DNA of 28,651 nt, taken from positions 1-28,651 of the IMG/VR virus record IMGVR_UViG_3300025411_000061; one strand, 5' to 3'. Both the position numbers and the translations under genes were made by a program. Below are positions 13,815 to 19,960 of this stretch, piece after piece. Under the pieces are notes generated by a model. The model was not told where the DNA came from, made no database searches, and saw only the letters and a list, made by a program, of their open reading frames with translations. Source of the DNA: a virus. Positions within the stretch are counted from its first letter, which is position 1, and each line of letters starts with the position of its first letter.

Positions 13815-14459
13815 ATGGACAAACTTGAAGAGTTCCACTACTTCACCACCCCGATCTACGCGGTGAAGTTGCCACAGTTTTTGGAACCCATTCGCAAGAT
13901 TTCGAATCAATACCTTGCCAAGTCAAGGGCGCGGCACAAGAACAAAAAGAACCCCATGACCGTGATGACTGCAAGCTTCTCGCACGAGCCGGATGCCGCA
14001 GAGTTTGCGCAGTATGTCTCCCAAACCGCATGGAACATCTTCGCGGCTCAGGGCTACAACATGGACAACTTGGTCACCTTCTTTCAAGAGATGTGGACTC
14101 AAGAGCACAACTTCCAATCTGCCATGGAGACTCATGTCCACGGCAACGGCGCGGCGATCAGCGCGTTCTACTTCCTCAACATGCCAAAGAACGCCATGAA
14201 GATGGTGATTCACGATCCACGCCCCGGCAAAGTCATCACCAATTTGCCGGTTAAGGACAACAAGAAAGTCGCGCCTGCATCGACGCAGGTGGTCTTCACG
14301 CCTGAAGAGGGCACACTCATCTTCACACCGGCATGGTTGCCTCACCAGTTCAGCCGCAACCTTAACCGCGAGCAATCGGTGAAGTTCGTCCACATGAATC
14401 TTGGCGTCACGCAAGCACCACAGGAGGCGGCGGCTGACCCTAAAGTGGAGGTGATATGA
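13815..14459 (+). CDS. 2OG-Fe(II) oxygenase-like protein
   Basis: This 214-residue protein follows the pattern of the putative 2OG-Fe(II) oxygenase family common in aquatic phages (2OG-FeII_Oxy_5 type). It has H107-V-H109 (ETHVHGNGAAISAFYFLN), an IHDPRPGK segment (132-138), then GTLIFTPAWLPH177 with downstream R185. Family members use Fe(II) and 2-oxoglutarate to hydroxylate proteins, nucleic acids or small molecules; the phage substrate is unknown. The first metal motif is HxH and not the classical HxD, so catalysis is likely but not certain. AGGAG precedes the ATG. It is the first gene after the RNA island and overlaps the next gene by ATGA. Confidence 0.75.
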   Translation: MDKLEEFHYFTTPIYAVKLPQFLEPIRKISNQYLAKSRARHKNKKNPMTVMTASFSHEPDAAEFAQYVSQTAWNIFAAQGYNMDNLVTFFQEMWTQEHNFQSAMETHVHGNGAAISAFYFLNMPKNAMKMVIHDPRPGKVITNLPVKDNKKVAPASTQVVFTPEEGTLIFTPAWLPHQFSRNLNREQSVKFVHMNLGVTQAPQEAAADPKVEVI

Positions 14460-14683
14460 AATACCGCATTCGCTACAACAAAACCGCAGGCCAACCGGGG
14501 CGCGGCACCGTTGATCACAAGTGGCGCGTGTTCGATGAGAACAACAAAGAGATCATCTGTAAAGGGGTGAAGATTCAATCCGTAGCATGGACAGAGATGG
14601 ATCCAAACGGTGTGGATTGGAACTTCGTCACAGAAGGAAAGTTGATAGTTGAACGAGAGACTTCAACTGTTGTCATTGTCTAA
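14456..14683 (+). CDS. Conserved small phage protein, unknown
   Basis: This 75-residue protein begins MKYRIRYNKTAGQPGRGTVD. I associate this opening with a conserved phage hypothetical, often found near 2OG oxygenase genes in aquatic phages (memory, unverified). It looks beta-rich. It is translationally coupled to the oxygenase by ATGA with GGAGGTG upstream. Its stop codon falls within operator O3. Confidence 0.75.
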   Translation: MKYRIRYNKTAGQPGRGTVDHKWRVFDENNKEIICKGVKIQSVAWTEMDPNGVDWNFVTEGKLIVERETSTVVIV

Positions 14684-14697
14684 TTCTGTGTTAGACT
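14670..14697 (+). promoter_or_regulatory. Promoter with operator O3
   Basis: -35 TTGTCA (14670-14675, 5/6) and -10 TAGACT (14692-14697) are 16 bases apart. The inverted repeat TCTAA-N7-TTAGA (14679-14695) fills the spacer, so a bound dimer would cover the promoter. It drives the small-gene operon from 14738. Confidence 0.7.
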
Positions 14698-14704
14698 CTC
14701 TAAC

Positions 14705-14720
14705 ATCACAATATTGTGAT
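14705..14720. repeat. 16-bp perfect palindrome in a 5' leader
   Basis: ATCACAAT-ATTGTGAT is a perfect palindrome just downstream of the O3 promoter and 17 bases before the next ATG. In DNA it could be a second operator. In RNA it could not form a normal hairpin loop without losing its central pairs. The T-rich stretch after it is interrupted. Confidence 0.75.
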
Positions 14721-14737
14721 TTTATTGGAGGGTCAAC

Positions 14738-15043
14738 ATGAGGCTACTTAAGCCAGAAGAGATCGACATCTATGTCAAACGACACGAACGCCGCCGGCAA
14801 CGCTTCGAGACGGAAGGCTTATCTCCTGACGAAGCATGGGAGCTCGCAGACAAACTCTGGGAGCGAGACAAAGACGGTACCGATGACCGGCGTTTGTGTT
14901 TCGAGTGTCAAAACTACAACGACAACAGGAAGACCTGTTCAAAGATTGTTGACCACAAGCGCCAACCACAAACCCCACTGCGATTCATCTTGCAACGCTG
15001 TGAGTGGTTCAAACTGAGGGAGACAAAACATGGTGTCCGATGA
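14738..15043 (+). CDS. Small Cys4 zinc-binding-like protein
   Basis: This 101-residue protein has a charged helical N-terminus (KRHERRRQRFETEGLSPDEAWELAD) and a C-terminal motif C54-x2-C57-x9-C67-x20-C88 (CFECQNYNDNRKTC and LQRCEWF). This pattern occurs as a putative zinc knuckle in phage and mobile-element proteins. GGAGG lies 8 bases before the ATG. It probably binds zinc, while the partner and role are unknown. Confidence 0.75.
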   Translation: MRLLKPEEIDIYVKRHERRRQRFETEGLSPDEAWELADKLWERDKDGTDDRRLCFECQNYNDNRKTCSKIVDHKRQPQTPLRFILQRCEWFKLRETKHGVR

Positions 15044-15296
15044 CTTCGCCTACTGGCTGTCTGTTCAAGGAAAGCCCGGCATATTGCCCAACCAAATCAA
15101 GACCGTCAAAGACATCTTAAACCGCATGCCTGAGGCTGATCTGATCAGCATCATGTACCACGGCGCAGATGATCTGGCCTCCAAGGCTCTCAACGAGCTC
15201 AAGCGCCGATTCGAGGACGAGCTCAACGCATTGGAAGAGATGCATCAACACATGGTCAACAGTGAAAGGTCAGTACATGAGAGTGATTGGAATTGA
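15030..15296 (+). CDS. Small acidic helical protein, unknown
   Basis: This 88-residue protein overlaps the preceding gene by 14 bases, with GAGGGAGA upstream, and the resolvase gene by 20. The N-terminal part is mixed (DDFAYWLSVQGKPGILPNQ) and the rest helical (ELKRRFEDELNALEEMHQHM). Steep overlaps suggest tight co-translation with the resolvase. No family is recognised. Confidence 0.7.
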   Translation: MVSDDFAYWLSVQGKPGILPNQIKTVKDILNRMPEADLISIMYHGADDLASKALNELKRRFEDELNALEEMHQHMVNSERSVHESDWN

Positions 15297-15726
15297 TCCC
15301 GGCGCATCGGGCGCGATTGTTCTGCTTGAGGATGGCGAGCCCATCGAATGGCTGTTGATGCCCACCATGAAGGTTGGCTCGACCACCAAGGTGAACGCGG
15401 CTTCACTGGCCCGATTCATCTTCGATTCAGGCGCCCTCAAGGTGTATGTCGAATTCGTGCATTCAATGCCAAAGCAAGGCGTGAGCTCGTCGTTCAACTT
15501 TGGGCACTCCTGCGGCGTCATAGAGGGCATTCTGGGCGCGGTCATGACGCCCTATGAACTGGTGACACCACAGAAGTGGAAAAAGGCCGCAGGGCTCATT
15601 GGAAGCGACAAAGACGCGGCGCGCGTGAAGGCCATTCAGATGTGGCCCAAGTGGCAATGCTTGGACAAGAAAGGCCAAGGCCAAGCACTGGCTGACGCGG
15701 CACTGATTGCGAGGTTTGGGGTATGA
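15277..15726 (+). CDS. RuvC-like Holliday junction resolvase
   Basis: The 149-residue product starts at the ATG at 15277 with AAAGG upstream; the open frame extends further but overlaps the previous gene. It has the RNase H-fold/RuvC signature: D7 in VIGIDPGASGAI, E59 in VYVEFVHSMPKQG, and D140 in ALADAALIARFG. The SSFNFGHSCGVIEG segment is typical of phage RuvC-like proteins. It would cut four-way junctions formed in recombination and clear branched DNA before packaging. It is slightly shorter than E. coli RuvC (173 residues), and its stop overlaps a small gene that follows. Confidence 0.88.
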   Translation: MRVIGIDPGASGAIVLLEDGEPIEWLLMPTMKVGSTTKVNAASLARFIFDSGALKVYVEFVHSMPKQGVSSSFNFGHSCGVIEGILGAVMTPYELVTPQKWKKAAGLIGSDKDAARVKAIQMWPKWQCLDKKGQGQALADAALIARFGV

Positions 15727-15887
15727 GTAGCAAAGCACCACCAAAAGAAACTTGCCTGCAGATGGCAAAGTTCTATTCCGACTCACGCAATCCAATGGCG
15801 CAAAAGTTGATGTGGGATTGGCTGATTTGTTGGGGCTTTTATGAACACTGGGTAGAGGAGTATTGGAATGAACCAAAAGGACATTAA
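15723..15887 (+). CDS. 54-aa Trp-rich small protein
   Basis: ATGA overlap with the resolvase stop (ATG at 15723) opens a 54-residue frame ending with TAA at 15885-15887. The second half is unusually aromatic (MWDWLICWGFYEHWVEEYW, six Trp in 19 residues). The next gene starts inside it, 20 bases before the stop, as is common in this genome. It fills what would otherwise be a 141-base gap in a region with no other gaps. The function is unknown. The Trp/Tyr-rich helix might bind a protein partner or membrane surface. Confidence 0.7.
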   Translation: MSSKAPPKETCLQMAKFYSDSRNPMAQKLMWDWLICWGFYEHWVEEYWNEPKGH

Positions 15888-16206
15888 CGACGCGGTGGAC
15901 TACCTCTACACGCATGGTCGCAAATACGCCGAGGCCAAGGCTCACCGCACCTACTTGGAAGAGTACCGCAAGAGCCAAAAAGCCATGCTGATGAAGGCCG
16001 CATTGTCGCGCGGCATCAAGACCGTGGCGGCGGCAGAGATCGAAGCCTATGCAGACCCATCGTATGTGGAACTGCTCAAGGGCCTAGAGGGGGCCGTGGA
16101 GGCCGAAGAGACACTCAGATGGGGATTGGTATCAGCGCAGGCTCGAATCGAGGTTTGGCGCTCAACTGAAGCCTCCAACAGGGTGATGGATAAATCAGTA
16201 ATGTGA
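15868..16206 (+). CDS. Conserved helical phage protein
   Basis: This 112-residue, almost wholly helical protein contains ELLKGLEGAVEAEETLRWGL and ARIEVWRSTEASNR. That pattern recurs in short phage proteins near recombination and replication genes (general impression, unverified). GAGGAG precedes the ATG at 15868. A coiled-coil adaptor is likely, but no activity can be assigned. Confidence 0.75.
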   Translation: MNQKDINDAVDYLYTHGRKYAEAKAHRTYLEEYRKSQKAMLMKAALSRGIKTVAAAEIEAYADPSYVELLKGLEGAVEAEETLRWGLVSAQARIEVWRSTEASNRVMDKSVM

Positions 16207-16216
16207 AGGAGAAAAC

Positions 16217-16510
16217 ATGAAGCACTTAAAAGAAACCGAAGTCTGGCAAAAAGAGAAGCTTGCGCGCGACCACCGGCTCGCCGTCATGATGATGATTCGT
16301 CAGCAGATCGACATGGTTGGTCAACTCATGGAGCGGCACAAAGAGCTTGTGAAGGCGCCTTTGTCCTACAACATGTGTGTTGGCCTGCTTGAGCAATTGC
16401 AGGGGCATTCGTTCGCGGCATTCAACGAAACCGGCGCCGCCGCACCTTACACACCCGACGGCAACTCAACTCCTTATTTCAAATTCCCGAATGAGATCGT
16501 TGGCCTATGA
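16217..16510 (+). CDS. Small helical protein, unknown
   Basis: This 97-residue protein has a charged, Met-rich helical N-terminus (KLARDHRLAVMMMIRQQIDM) and a Pro/Asn-rich C-terminal third (PYTPDGNSTPYFKFP). AAGGAG lies upstream, and its stop overlaps the HNH gene start (ATGA). No family is recognised. The overlap suggests co-expression with the nuclease. Confidence 0.7.
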   Translation: MKHLKETEVWQKEKLARDHRLAVMMMIRQQIDMVGQLMERHKELVKAPLSYNMCVGLLEQLQGHSFAAFNETGAAAPYTPDGNSTPYFKFPNEIVGL

Positions 16511-16779
16511 ACGGCAGTTACGACACGCTTGAAAAGAAGTGGGTGGGGCTCGTCAAAGAACAGCCCTGCTCAGTCTGTGGACAGCCGGGGCCCAGTGATG
16601 CACACCACATCGAGCAAGGTGAGCACTTTACGGTGGTGGCCCTCTGCAAGTCCTGCCACCAAGGCTCGAACATGGGATGGCATGGGAACAAGCGCGCGTG
16701 GGCTATTGCCAAGATGGATCAGCTCGATGCCCTGAATGTGACCATCCGGCATGTGTTTAAGTTCCTGACTACTAATTAA
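16507..16779 (+). CDS. HNH/Ref-like small nuclease
   Basis: This 90-residue protein has C21-x2-C24 (CSVCGQPG), D31-A-H33-H34, then C47-x2-C50-H51 and GWHGNK (57-62). The set matches Ref-like/HNH zinc nucleases such as the phage P1 recombination enhancement function, which cuts DNA together with RecA, but is limited to that core. Whether it needs RecA cannot be told. The last codons and stop lie within palindrome copy 2. Confidence 0.75.
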   Translation: MNGSYDTLEKKWVGLVKEQPCSVCGQPGPSDAHHIEQGEHFTVVALCKSCHQGSNMGWHGNKRAWAIAKMDQLDALNVTIRHVFKFLTTN

Positions 16780-16787
16780 ATTAGTAG
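16769..16787. repeat. Palindrome copy 2 (19 bp) at the end of the HNH gene
   Basis: CTACTAATT-A-AATTAGTAG is a perfect 19-bp palindrome and the longest copy. It overlaps the HNH stop codon (16777-16779). It is followed by the CAACA and TAGGG blocks shared with copy 1, and by an AT-rich stretch to about 16835. Confidence 0.88.
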
Positions 16788-16836
16788 CGTAAAAGCAACA
16801 TTAGGGTTTTCCTTAGAAAATATTTTTAAAAAGTGC

Positions 16837-16864
16837 TTGCAAGACTCTAACTTAGAGTTATACT
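16837..16864 (+). promoter_or_regulatory. Promoter with diverged operator O5
   Basis: -35 TTGCAA (16837-16842) and -10 TATACT (16859-16864) are 16 bases apart. The spacer holds TCTAA-C-TTAGA (16846-16856), a compressed form of the operator family, followed by GTTATA. It drives the gene at 16907 and its followers. Confidence 0.7.
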
Positions 16865-16868
16865 TCTC

Positions 16869-16900
16869 ATCACTGCACTGTCGCAGGTTTAATCAAGGAG
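16869..16900 (+). promoter_or_regulatory. Conserved mRNA leader, copy 1
   Basis: The leader ATCACTGCA ... GCAGGTTTAATCAAGGAG matches the leader at 19186-19216 almost base for base. It includes a hairpin CTGC-N6-GCAG (16873-16886) whose stem is the same in both copies while the loop differs, then the ribosome site. It may stabilise the mRNA or boost translation. Confidence 0.65.
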
Positions 16901-16906
16901 ATCGAA

Positions 16907-17227
16907 ATGATCACAGAAGTTCAAGCAAACATTCAAGCCCTCGCAACTGTCGAGTCTCTCGTATCTGACATCGATGCACTCTTTGTGCTCGACCAACAAG
17001 CCAAAGCTCTGGCAGAACAAGTCAAGGCCATGAAAGAGGCCATCGCCAACAAGTACGGCGAAGGCAAACACCAAGGTGAGTTGCACAGCGTTGACATCAA
17101 GCTCGTGCAAGTTAAGGGCACCGTTGATTACGGCAAGCTCTGCGTCTCCTACGGCATCCAAGATGATGTGCTCGACACCTTCCGCAAAGAAGGCCGCGCC
17201 GACATCCGAGTAACCCCAGTCAAATAA
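16907..17227 (+). CDS. Conserved phage protein with coiled coil, unknown
   Basis: This 106-residue protein has an N-terminal coiled coil (LFVLDQQAKALAEQVKAMKEAI, about 25-47) and a small mixed C-terminal domain with a KVTPVK-like end. It has its own promoter (O5) and the conserved leader with a strong AAGGAG site, suggesting high expression. The layout resembles small early phage proteins of the Siphovirus Gp157 kind in outline only. The function is unknown. Confidence 0.72.
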   Translation: MITEVQANIQALATVESLVSDIDALFVLDQQAKALAEQVKAMKEAIANKYGEGKHQGELHSVDIKLVQVKGTVDYGKLCVSYGIQDDVLDTFRKEGRADIRVTPVK

Positions 17228-17232
17228 TCAAC

Positions 17233-17246
17233 GGGGCCTCGGCCCC
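17233..17246 (+). other. GC hairpin between genes
   Basis: GGGGC-CTCG-GCCCC forms a 5-bp stem with a CUCG tetraloop between the stop at 17225-17227 and the ribosome site of the next gene. There is no T-run, so it probably protects mRNA ends or modulates the next ribosome site and does not terminate. Confidence 0.55.
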
Positions 17247-17259
17247 TTAGGAGATCACC

Positions 17260-17454
17260 ATGAGCGTAACAATCGAAAACAAAGACACCTCCATCAAGAT
17301 CGTCGAGTCTGACCGCAAGATCATGGTCAGCGACTTTGACGACGGTTCACACATGTCTATCTTCTTCCCCGGCGGTCACGCATCAGTGGCTATGTCCCGC
17401 GAAGAAACCGAAGCCCTCATCGAGGCCCTGCAACGCGCAATTTCCAAGGAGTAA
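17260..17454 (+). CDS. Small phage protein, unknown
   Basis: This 64-residue protein has a beta-rich N-terminal part (VTIENKDTSIKIVESDRKIMV) and an amphipathic C-terminal helix (SREETEALIEALQRAISKE), giving a compact alpha/beta fold. AGGAG lies 8 bases before the ATG. It is followed 3 bases later by the next gene. The family is not recognised. Confidence 0.7.
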   Translation: MSVTIENKDTSIKIVESDRKIMVSDFDDGSHMSIFFPGGHASVAMSREETEALIEALQRAISKE

Positions 17455-17457
17455 ATC

Positions 17458-17763
17458 ATGAACTACGCAAATCACTACGGTTGGTCAGATGTCAATCCCT
17501 ACGAGGTCGTGAAGAAGGTCAGCGACAGGACTCTTGAAGTGCGAGAGATGGATGCAGAGAAGGACGAGAGCGTCAAGACCACCTTCGTGCCCGGCGGCTT
17601 CAGCGCGGTGAGCGACAACGCGCAGGCATGGCACATCAAGAGCAATCCTCAGAACCCAATCATCCGCATTCGCCTGCATAAGTCGGGCACATGGAAGGAC
17701 AAGCATGGGCGCCGGTTTGGGCTATCGAATTCACCACAGAAGTTTTACGATTACAACTTTTGA
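17458..17763 (+). CDS. Conserved phage/plasmid protein, unknown
   Basis: This 101-residue protein begins NYANHYGWSDVNPYEVVKKVS and ends with RIRLHKSGTWKDKHGRRF...KFYDYNF. I recognise the layout of a conserved hypothetical found on many proteobacterial phages and mobile elements, with a central VPGGF segment. It looks like a small beta-barrel-type protein. AAGGAG precedes the start within the end of the previous gene. No activity is known to me. Confidence 0.78.
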   Translation: MNYANHYGWSDVNPYEVVKKVSDRTLEVREMDAEKDESVKTTFVPGGFSAVSDNAQAWHIKSNPQNPIIRIRLHKSGTWKDKHGRRFGLSNSPQKFYDYNF

Positions 17764-17764
17764 T

Positions 17765-18214
17765 ATGACACTCCAAGACCTTCAATTGATCTTGGAAGTC
17801 CTCACCAGTGACTGGACACACGCAGACACTGGTGCGGCAATCCAAGCTGTGAAAACGGAGATCGCCAAGATGTCGCGCAAGAAGCGCAAGTCACTCGGCG
17901 AGCTCCCACCACATCAACGCCATAGTGACACGAGCATCGCCTCGGCCCTGAAGGCATCTGAGAAGTTCAGTGATGTGCGACGCTCGGTGTTGGTGGCTAT
18001 CGCAAAGCGGCCTATCACCGACGAAGAAGGTCAGCAGGCCCTCAACATGCCGGGCAACTCATACCGGCCTTGTAGGGTCACTCTGATGGACGCAGGACTG
18101 GTTGAAGATTCAGGCCACCGGCGTCAAACTGTCTCCAAGCGTAAAGCAGTCGTTTGGAGGATCACACCCGAAGGGCTCAGTCATCTGGGCATCAACACAA
18201 AGGAGGTAGCATGA
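17765..18214 (+). CDS. Winged-helix DNA-binding protein
   Basis: The start is the ATG at 17765, one base after the previous stop; the open frame extends upstream through the previous gene. The 149-residue product has a C-terminal winged helix (about 72-140: RRSVLVAIAKRPITDEEGQQ, then a recognition-type helix and VVWRITPEGLSHL). This is like phage wHTH regulators that test pyrimidine/arginine-rich wings (HRRQTVSKRKAVVW). The N-terminal half is helical and basic. It is probably a transcription regulator of middle genes or an accessory DNA-binding protein. The choice cannot be made from sequence. Confidence 0.75.
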   Translation: MTLQDLQLILEVLTSDWTHADTGAAIQAVKTEIAKMSRKKRKSLGELPPHQRHSDTSIASALKASEKFSDVRRSVLVAIAKRPITDEEGQQALNMPGNSYRPCRVTLMDAGLVEDSGHRRQTVSKRKAVVWRITPEGLSHLGINTKEVA

Positions 18215-18423
18215 ATCAAGATAACGAACATGTCTGGACACCAACAGGCACCGACATCACCGTGAGGTGGCGCCAGATGGGTTGGGTGCCTGCAAGTGAG
18301 TTGCCTGAGTTTCAAGCCAAATGGAAGTTCTATCAGGGACTTCCATTGCGTAAGCTCGACGACAAGGCCAAGGCCGAGTACGAGTTGGTGATGAAGCGCG
18401 CGAAGGTGGCACGAATTAAATGA
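18211..18423 (+). CDS. Small phage protein, unknown
   Basis: The start at 18211 forms ATGA with the previous stop and has GGAGG upstream. It gives 70 residues, Trp-rich near the N-terminus (VRWRQMGWVPASELPEFQAKW) and ending in a basic helix. Short proteins with the phrase GWVPASE are common in phage early regions. The function is unknown. Confidence 0.72.
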   Translation: MNQDNEHVWTPTGTDITVRWRQMGWVPASELPEFQAKWKFYQGLPLRKLDDKAKAEYELVMKRAKVARIK

Positions 18424-18530
18424 TCACGACCATCCTAAATTTTCTTTTGATTGCCGGCCTTACCATCGTGGTAATTATTTTGGTGGCGCTTGGCATGTTG
18501 TGGTGGTTACAAAAAAACGAGAGGTATTAA
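18420..18530 (+). CDS. 36-aa single-pass membrane peptide
   Basis: ATGA overlap with the previous gene opens a frame that reads MITTILNFLLIAGLTIVVII and continues LVALGMLWWLQKNERY, ending at TAA 18528-18530. Residues 5-30 form one hydrophobic helix, followed by a short charged tail. The next gene begins at the very next base. It fills a gap exactly, which argues for a real gene. It may act in lysis timing, exclusion or membrane docking; no family is recognised. Confidence 0.7.
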   Translation: MITTILNFLLIAGLTIVVIILVALGMLWWLQKNERY

Positions 18531-18785
18531 ATGGAAAAGAAAGAATTGAGCCCATTGGCTCGCCAATTGTTGGGAAACGCAGGAACCATGAAGTTCTTCA
18601 CTCAAATTGAATTCGACGAGGCTTTGGTGCTTGCCAAGGCTGAGATCATGCAGGTGGCAATTGAGACGACCAAGCAGGCCATCTTCATCGAGCGCCAAGC
18701 CTGCGCAGACATCGCCAAAGAGGCAGGCCAAGATGAGATCGCCGAGAAGATTCGCAATCGCATCCCTAGCCAAATGGTGCAGTGA
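18531..18785 (+). CDS. Small helical protein, unknown
   Basis: This 84-residue protein directly abuts the membrane peptide, with GAGAGG upstream. It is helical, with one central amphipathic stretch (EFDEALVLAKAEIMQVAIE) and a C-terminal ACADIAKEAGQDEIAEKIRNR segment. That Cys-Ala-Asp-Ile pattern is frequent in short phage early proteins. Its stop overlaps the next start. Confidence 0.7.
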   Translation: MEKKELSPLARQLLGNAGTMKFFTQIEFDEALVLAKAEIMQVAIETTKQAIFIERQACADIAKEAGQDEIAEKIRNRIPSQMVQ

Positions 18786-19126
18786 TGAGTATCGAAAAAG
18801 ACATCGAAAAGGTCGGGGAGCTTCTGAAAAGGGTTGACCCGCTCATTCAACGGTACTTCCACCAGATCATGGATAAGCATGGACACGATGTATGCCTGTC
18901 TGTGGCGGCAAATATCAGCACCACCCTCATGACCCTATCCATCCTCATCGTGGAGCGCCGTGGGGGCGAAATAGACCCCTTCATGCACATCATGATGAAG
19001 GAGGTCAAACACAAGTTCGACAATGCCCATGCATCGCAGGCAACGCAGGACTTGCTCGACAAGGTCATGAATCTGGGCCAGTTTGGCGACTGGAACACCT
19101 GCAGGCCACCGCCGACCAAACATTAG
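18785..19126 (+). CDS. Small helical phage protein, unknown
   Basis: I use the ATG at 18785, whose A is the last base of the previous stop, giving 113 residues; a GTG start three bases upstream is less likely. The protein is helical with a hydrophobic core (CLSVAANISTTLMTLSILIV) that could be a buried or membrane helix, and a Pro-rich end. It is the last gene before a promoter. The function is unknown. Confidence 0.7.
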   Translation: MSIEKDIEKVGELLKRVDPLIQRYFHQIMDKHGHDVCLSVAANISTTLMTLSILIVERRGGEIDPFMHIMMKEVKHKFDNAHASQATQDLLDKVMNLGQFGDWNTCRPPPTKH

Positions 19127-19150
19127 GGAAAGTACCTACAAAAATAAATG

Positions 19151-19181
19151 TTGACGACACAATCTAACTTTGTGTTAGAAT
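19151..19181 (+). promoter_or_regulatory. Promoter with operator O4 (best inverted repeat)
   Basis: -35 TTGACG (19151-19156) and -10 TAGAAT (19176-19181) have a long 19-base spacer. The operator TCTAAC-TTTGT-GTTAGA (19163-19179) is the most perfect copy, with 6-bp arms. The long spacer matches the one in the RNA B promoter. Confidence 0.75.
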
Positions 19182-19185
19182 TCTA

Positions 19186-19216
19186 ATCACTGCAACGAAG
19201 CAGGTTCAAACAAGGA
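19186..19216 (+). promoter_or_regulatory. Conserved mRNA leader, copy 2
   Basis: This is nearly identical to the leader at 16869-16900. It has hairpin CTGC-AACGAA-GCAG (19190-19203), then GGTTCAAACAAGGAG and the ATG. The stem is kept while the loop bases change, which supports a functional RNA hairpin. Confidence 0.65.
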
Positions 19217-19223
19217 GTTAGAT

Positions 19224-19472
19224 ATGTCATACATCGCAGAAATTGAAAGCCGTGTCGCAGGCATCCCATGCATCATTGGCGTGACCCACTACGAGTGCGT
19301 GAAGGGCTCTTACAGCTACCACGCCGCCAGTGACTGGGACTACCATGGCTACACCGAGTGTGAGTTCGAAGTGCTTGACCGTCGTGGTCGCAAAGCCGCA
19401 TGGCTTGAGCGCAAGCTTGACGACAAGATGACCCAAGAGATTGAGTCAGAGATTGCTGAATATTTCAACTAA
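19224..19472 (+). CDS. Conserved phage protein, unknown
   Basis: This 82-residue protein begins SYIAEIESRVAGIPCIIGV and contains SDWDYHGYTECEFEVLDRRG and a C-terminal helix. I recognise the pattern as a conserved hypothetical of proteobacterial phages. It is mostly beta in the first 60 residues. It has its own promoter (O4) and strong leader, so expression should be high. The role is unknown. Confidence 0.78.
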   Translation: MSYIAEIESRVAGIPCIIGVTHYECVKGSYSYHAASDWDYHGYTECEFEVLDRRGRKAAWLERKLDDKMTQEIESEIAEYFN

Positions 19473-19482
19473 GGAGAATGAC

Positions 19483-19749
19483 ATGGAAGACTTCAAACCA
19501 ATGATCAAGATGTCCACCAACAAAGTGGTAGAAATTGCCCTCGACACCGCAGGCAAGGCCACAAGCATAATGGCCTACTGCGACTACATCGCCAACAGCA
19601 TCAAGCATGCCCTGCCAGTGACTGGCGTGGCTACAAGCACAGTAAAGTCTGACCTTCACCCAGAGGGCGGCTACCTGCTCACCACCAAGAAAACCATCGA
19701 GGCAGAATACCTTGGCAAGAAATACAAAATCACTGTGGAGGAAGCGTAA
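19483..19749 (+). CDS. Small phage protein, unknown
   Basis: The start is the ATG at 19483 after AAGGAG; an upstream in-frame ATG lies inside the previous gene. The 88-residue product has a helical N-terminal half and a beta C-terminal half (GGYLLTTKKTIEAEYLGKKYKITVEEA). It is probably a small alpha/beta protein in the O4 operon. The function is unknown. Confidence 0.7.
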   Translation: MEDFKPMIKMSTNKVVEIALDTAGKATSIMAYCDYIANSIKHALPVTGVATSTVKSDLHPEGGYLLTTKKTIEAEYLGKKYKITVEEA

Positions 19750-19753
19750 GATC

Positions 19754-19960
19754 ATGAACTACCAACAGCAAGAGGAATCCCTCCTCGACAAAATCATCAT
19801 CGGCACCCTCTTCGTGGCATTCATCGTTGGCATGGCCTTCATGCCTGATCTGGTGCCCGTACAGCATGAGGCCAAGTACGATTGCCGCATTGCAGAGATT
19901 TCCCCTGACTTCCCTAAAGCAGTGCGTGAAGCCTGCAGAAAGCAAAACAATGGCAACTAA
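19754..19960 (+). CDS. Small membrane-anchored protein with Cys pair
   Basis: The start is the ATG at 19754 (GGAGG upstream). It gives 68 residues: a charged N-terminus, one transmembrane helix at about 14-34 (IIIGTLFVAFIVGMAFM), then a short domain with C44 and C61 (YDCRIAEISPDFPKAVREAC). The orientation would place the Cys pair in the periplasm, where a disulfide is possible. I have seen similar CxxAEISPD...C endings in other phage proteins, unverified. The role is unknown. Confidence 0.72.
   Translation: MNYQQQEESLLDKIIIGTLFVAFIVGMAFMPDLVPVQHEAKYDCRIAEISPDFPKAVREACRKQNNGN

Noticed and set aside
17233-17246. GC hairpin considered as a terminator
   Set aside because: There is no T-run after it and the next gene starts 13 bases later.
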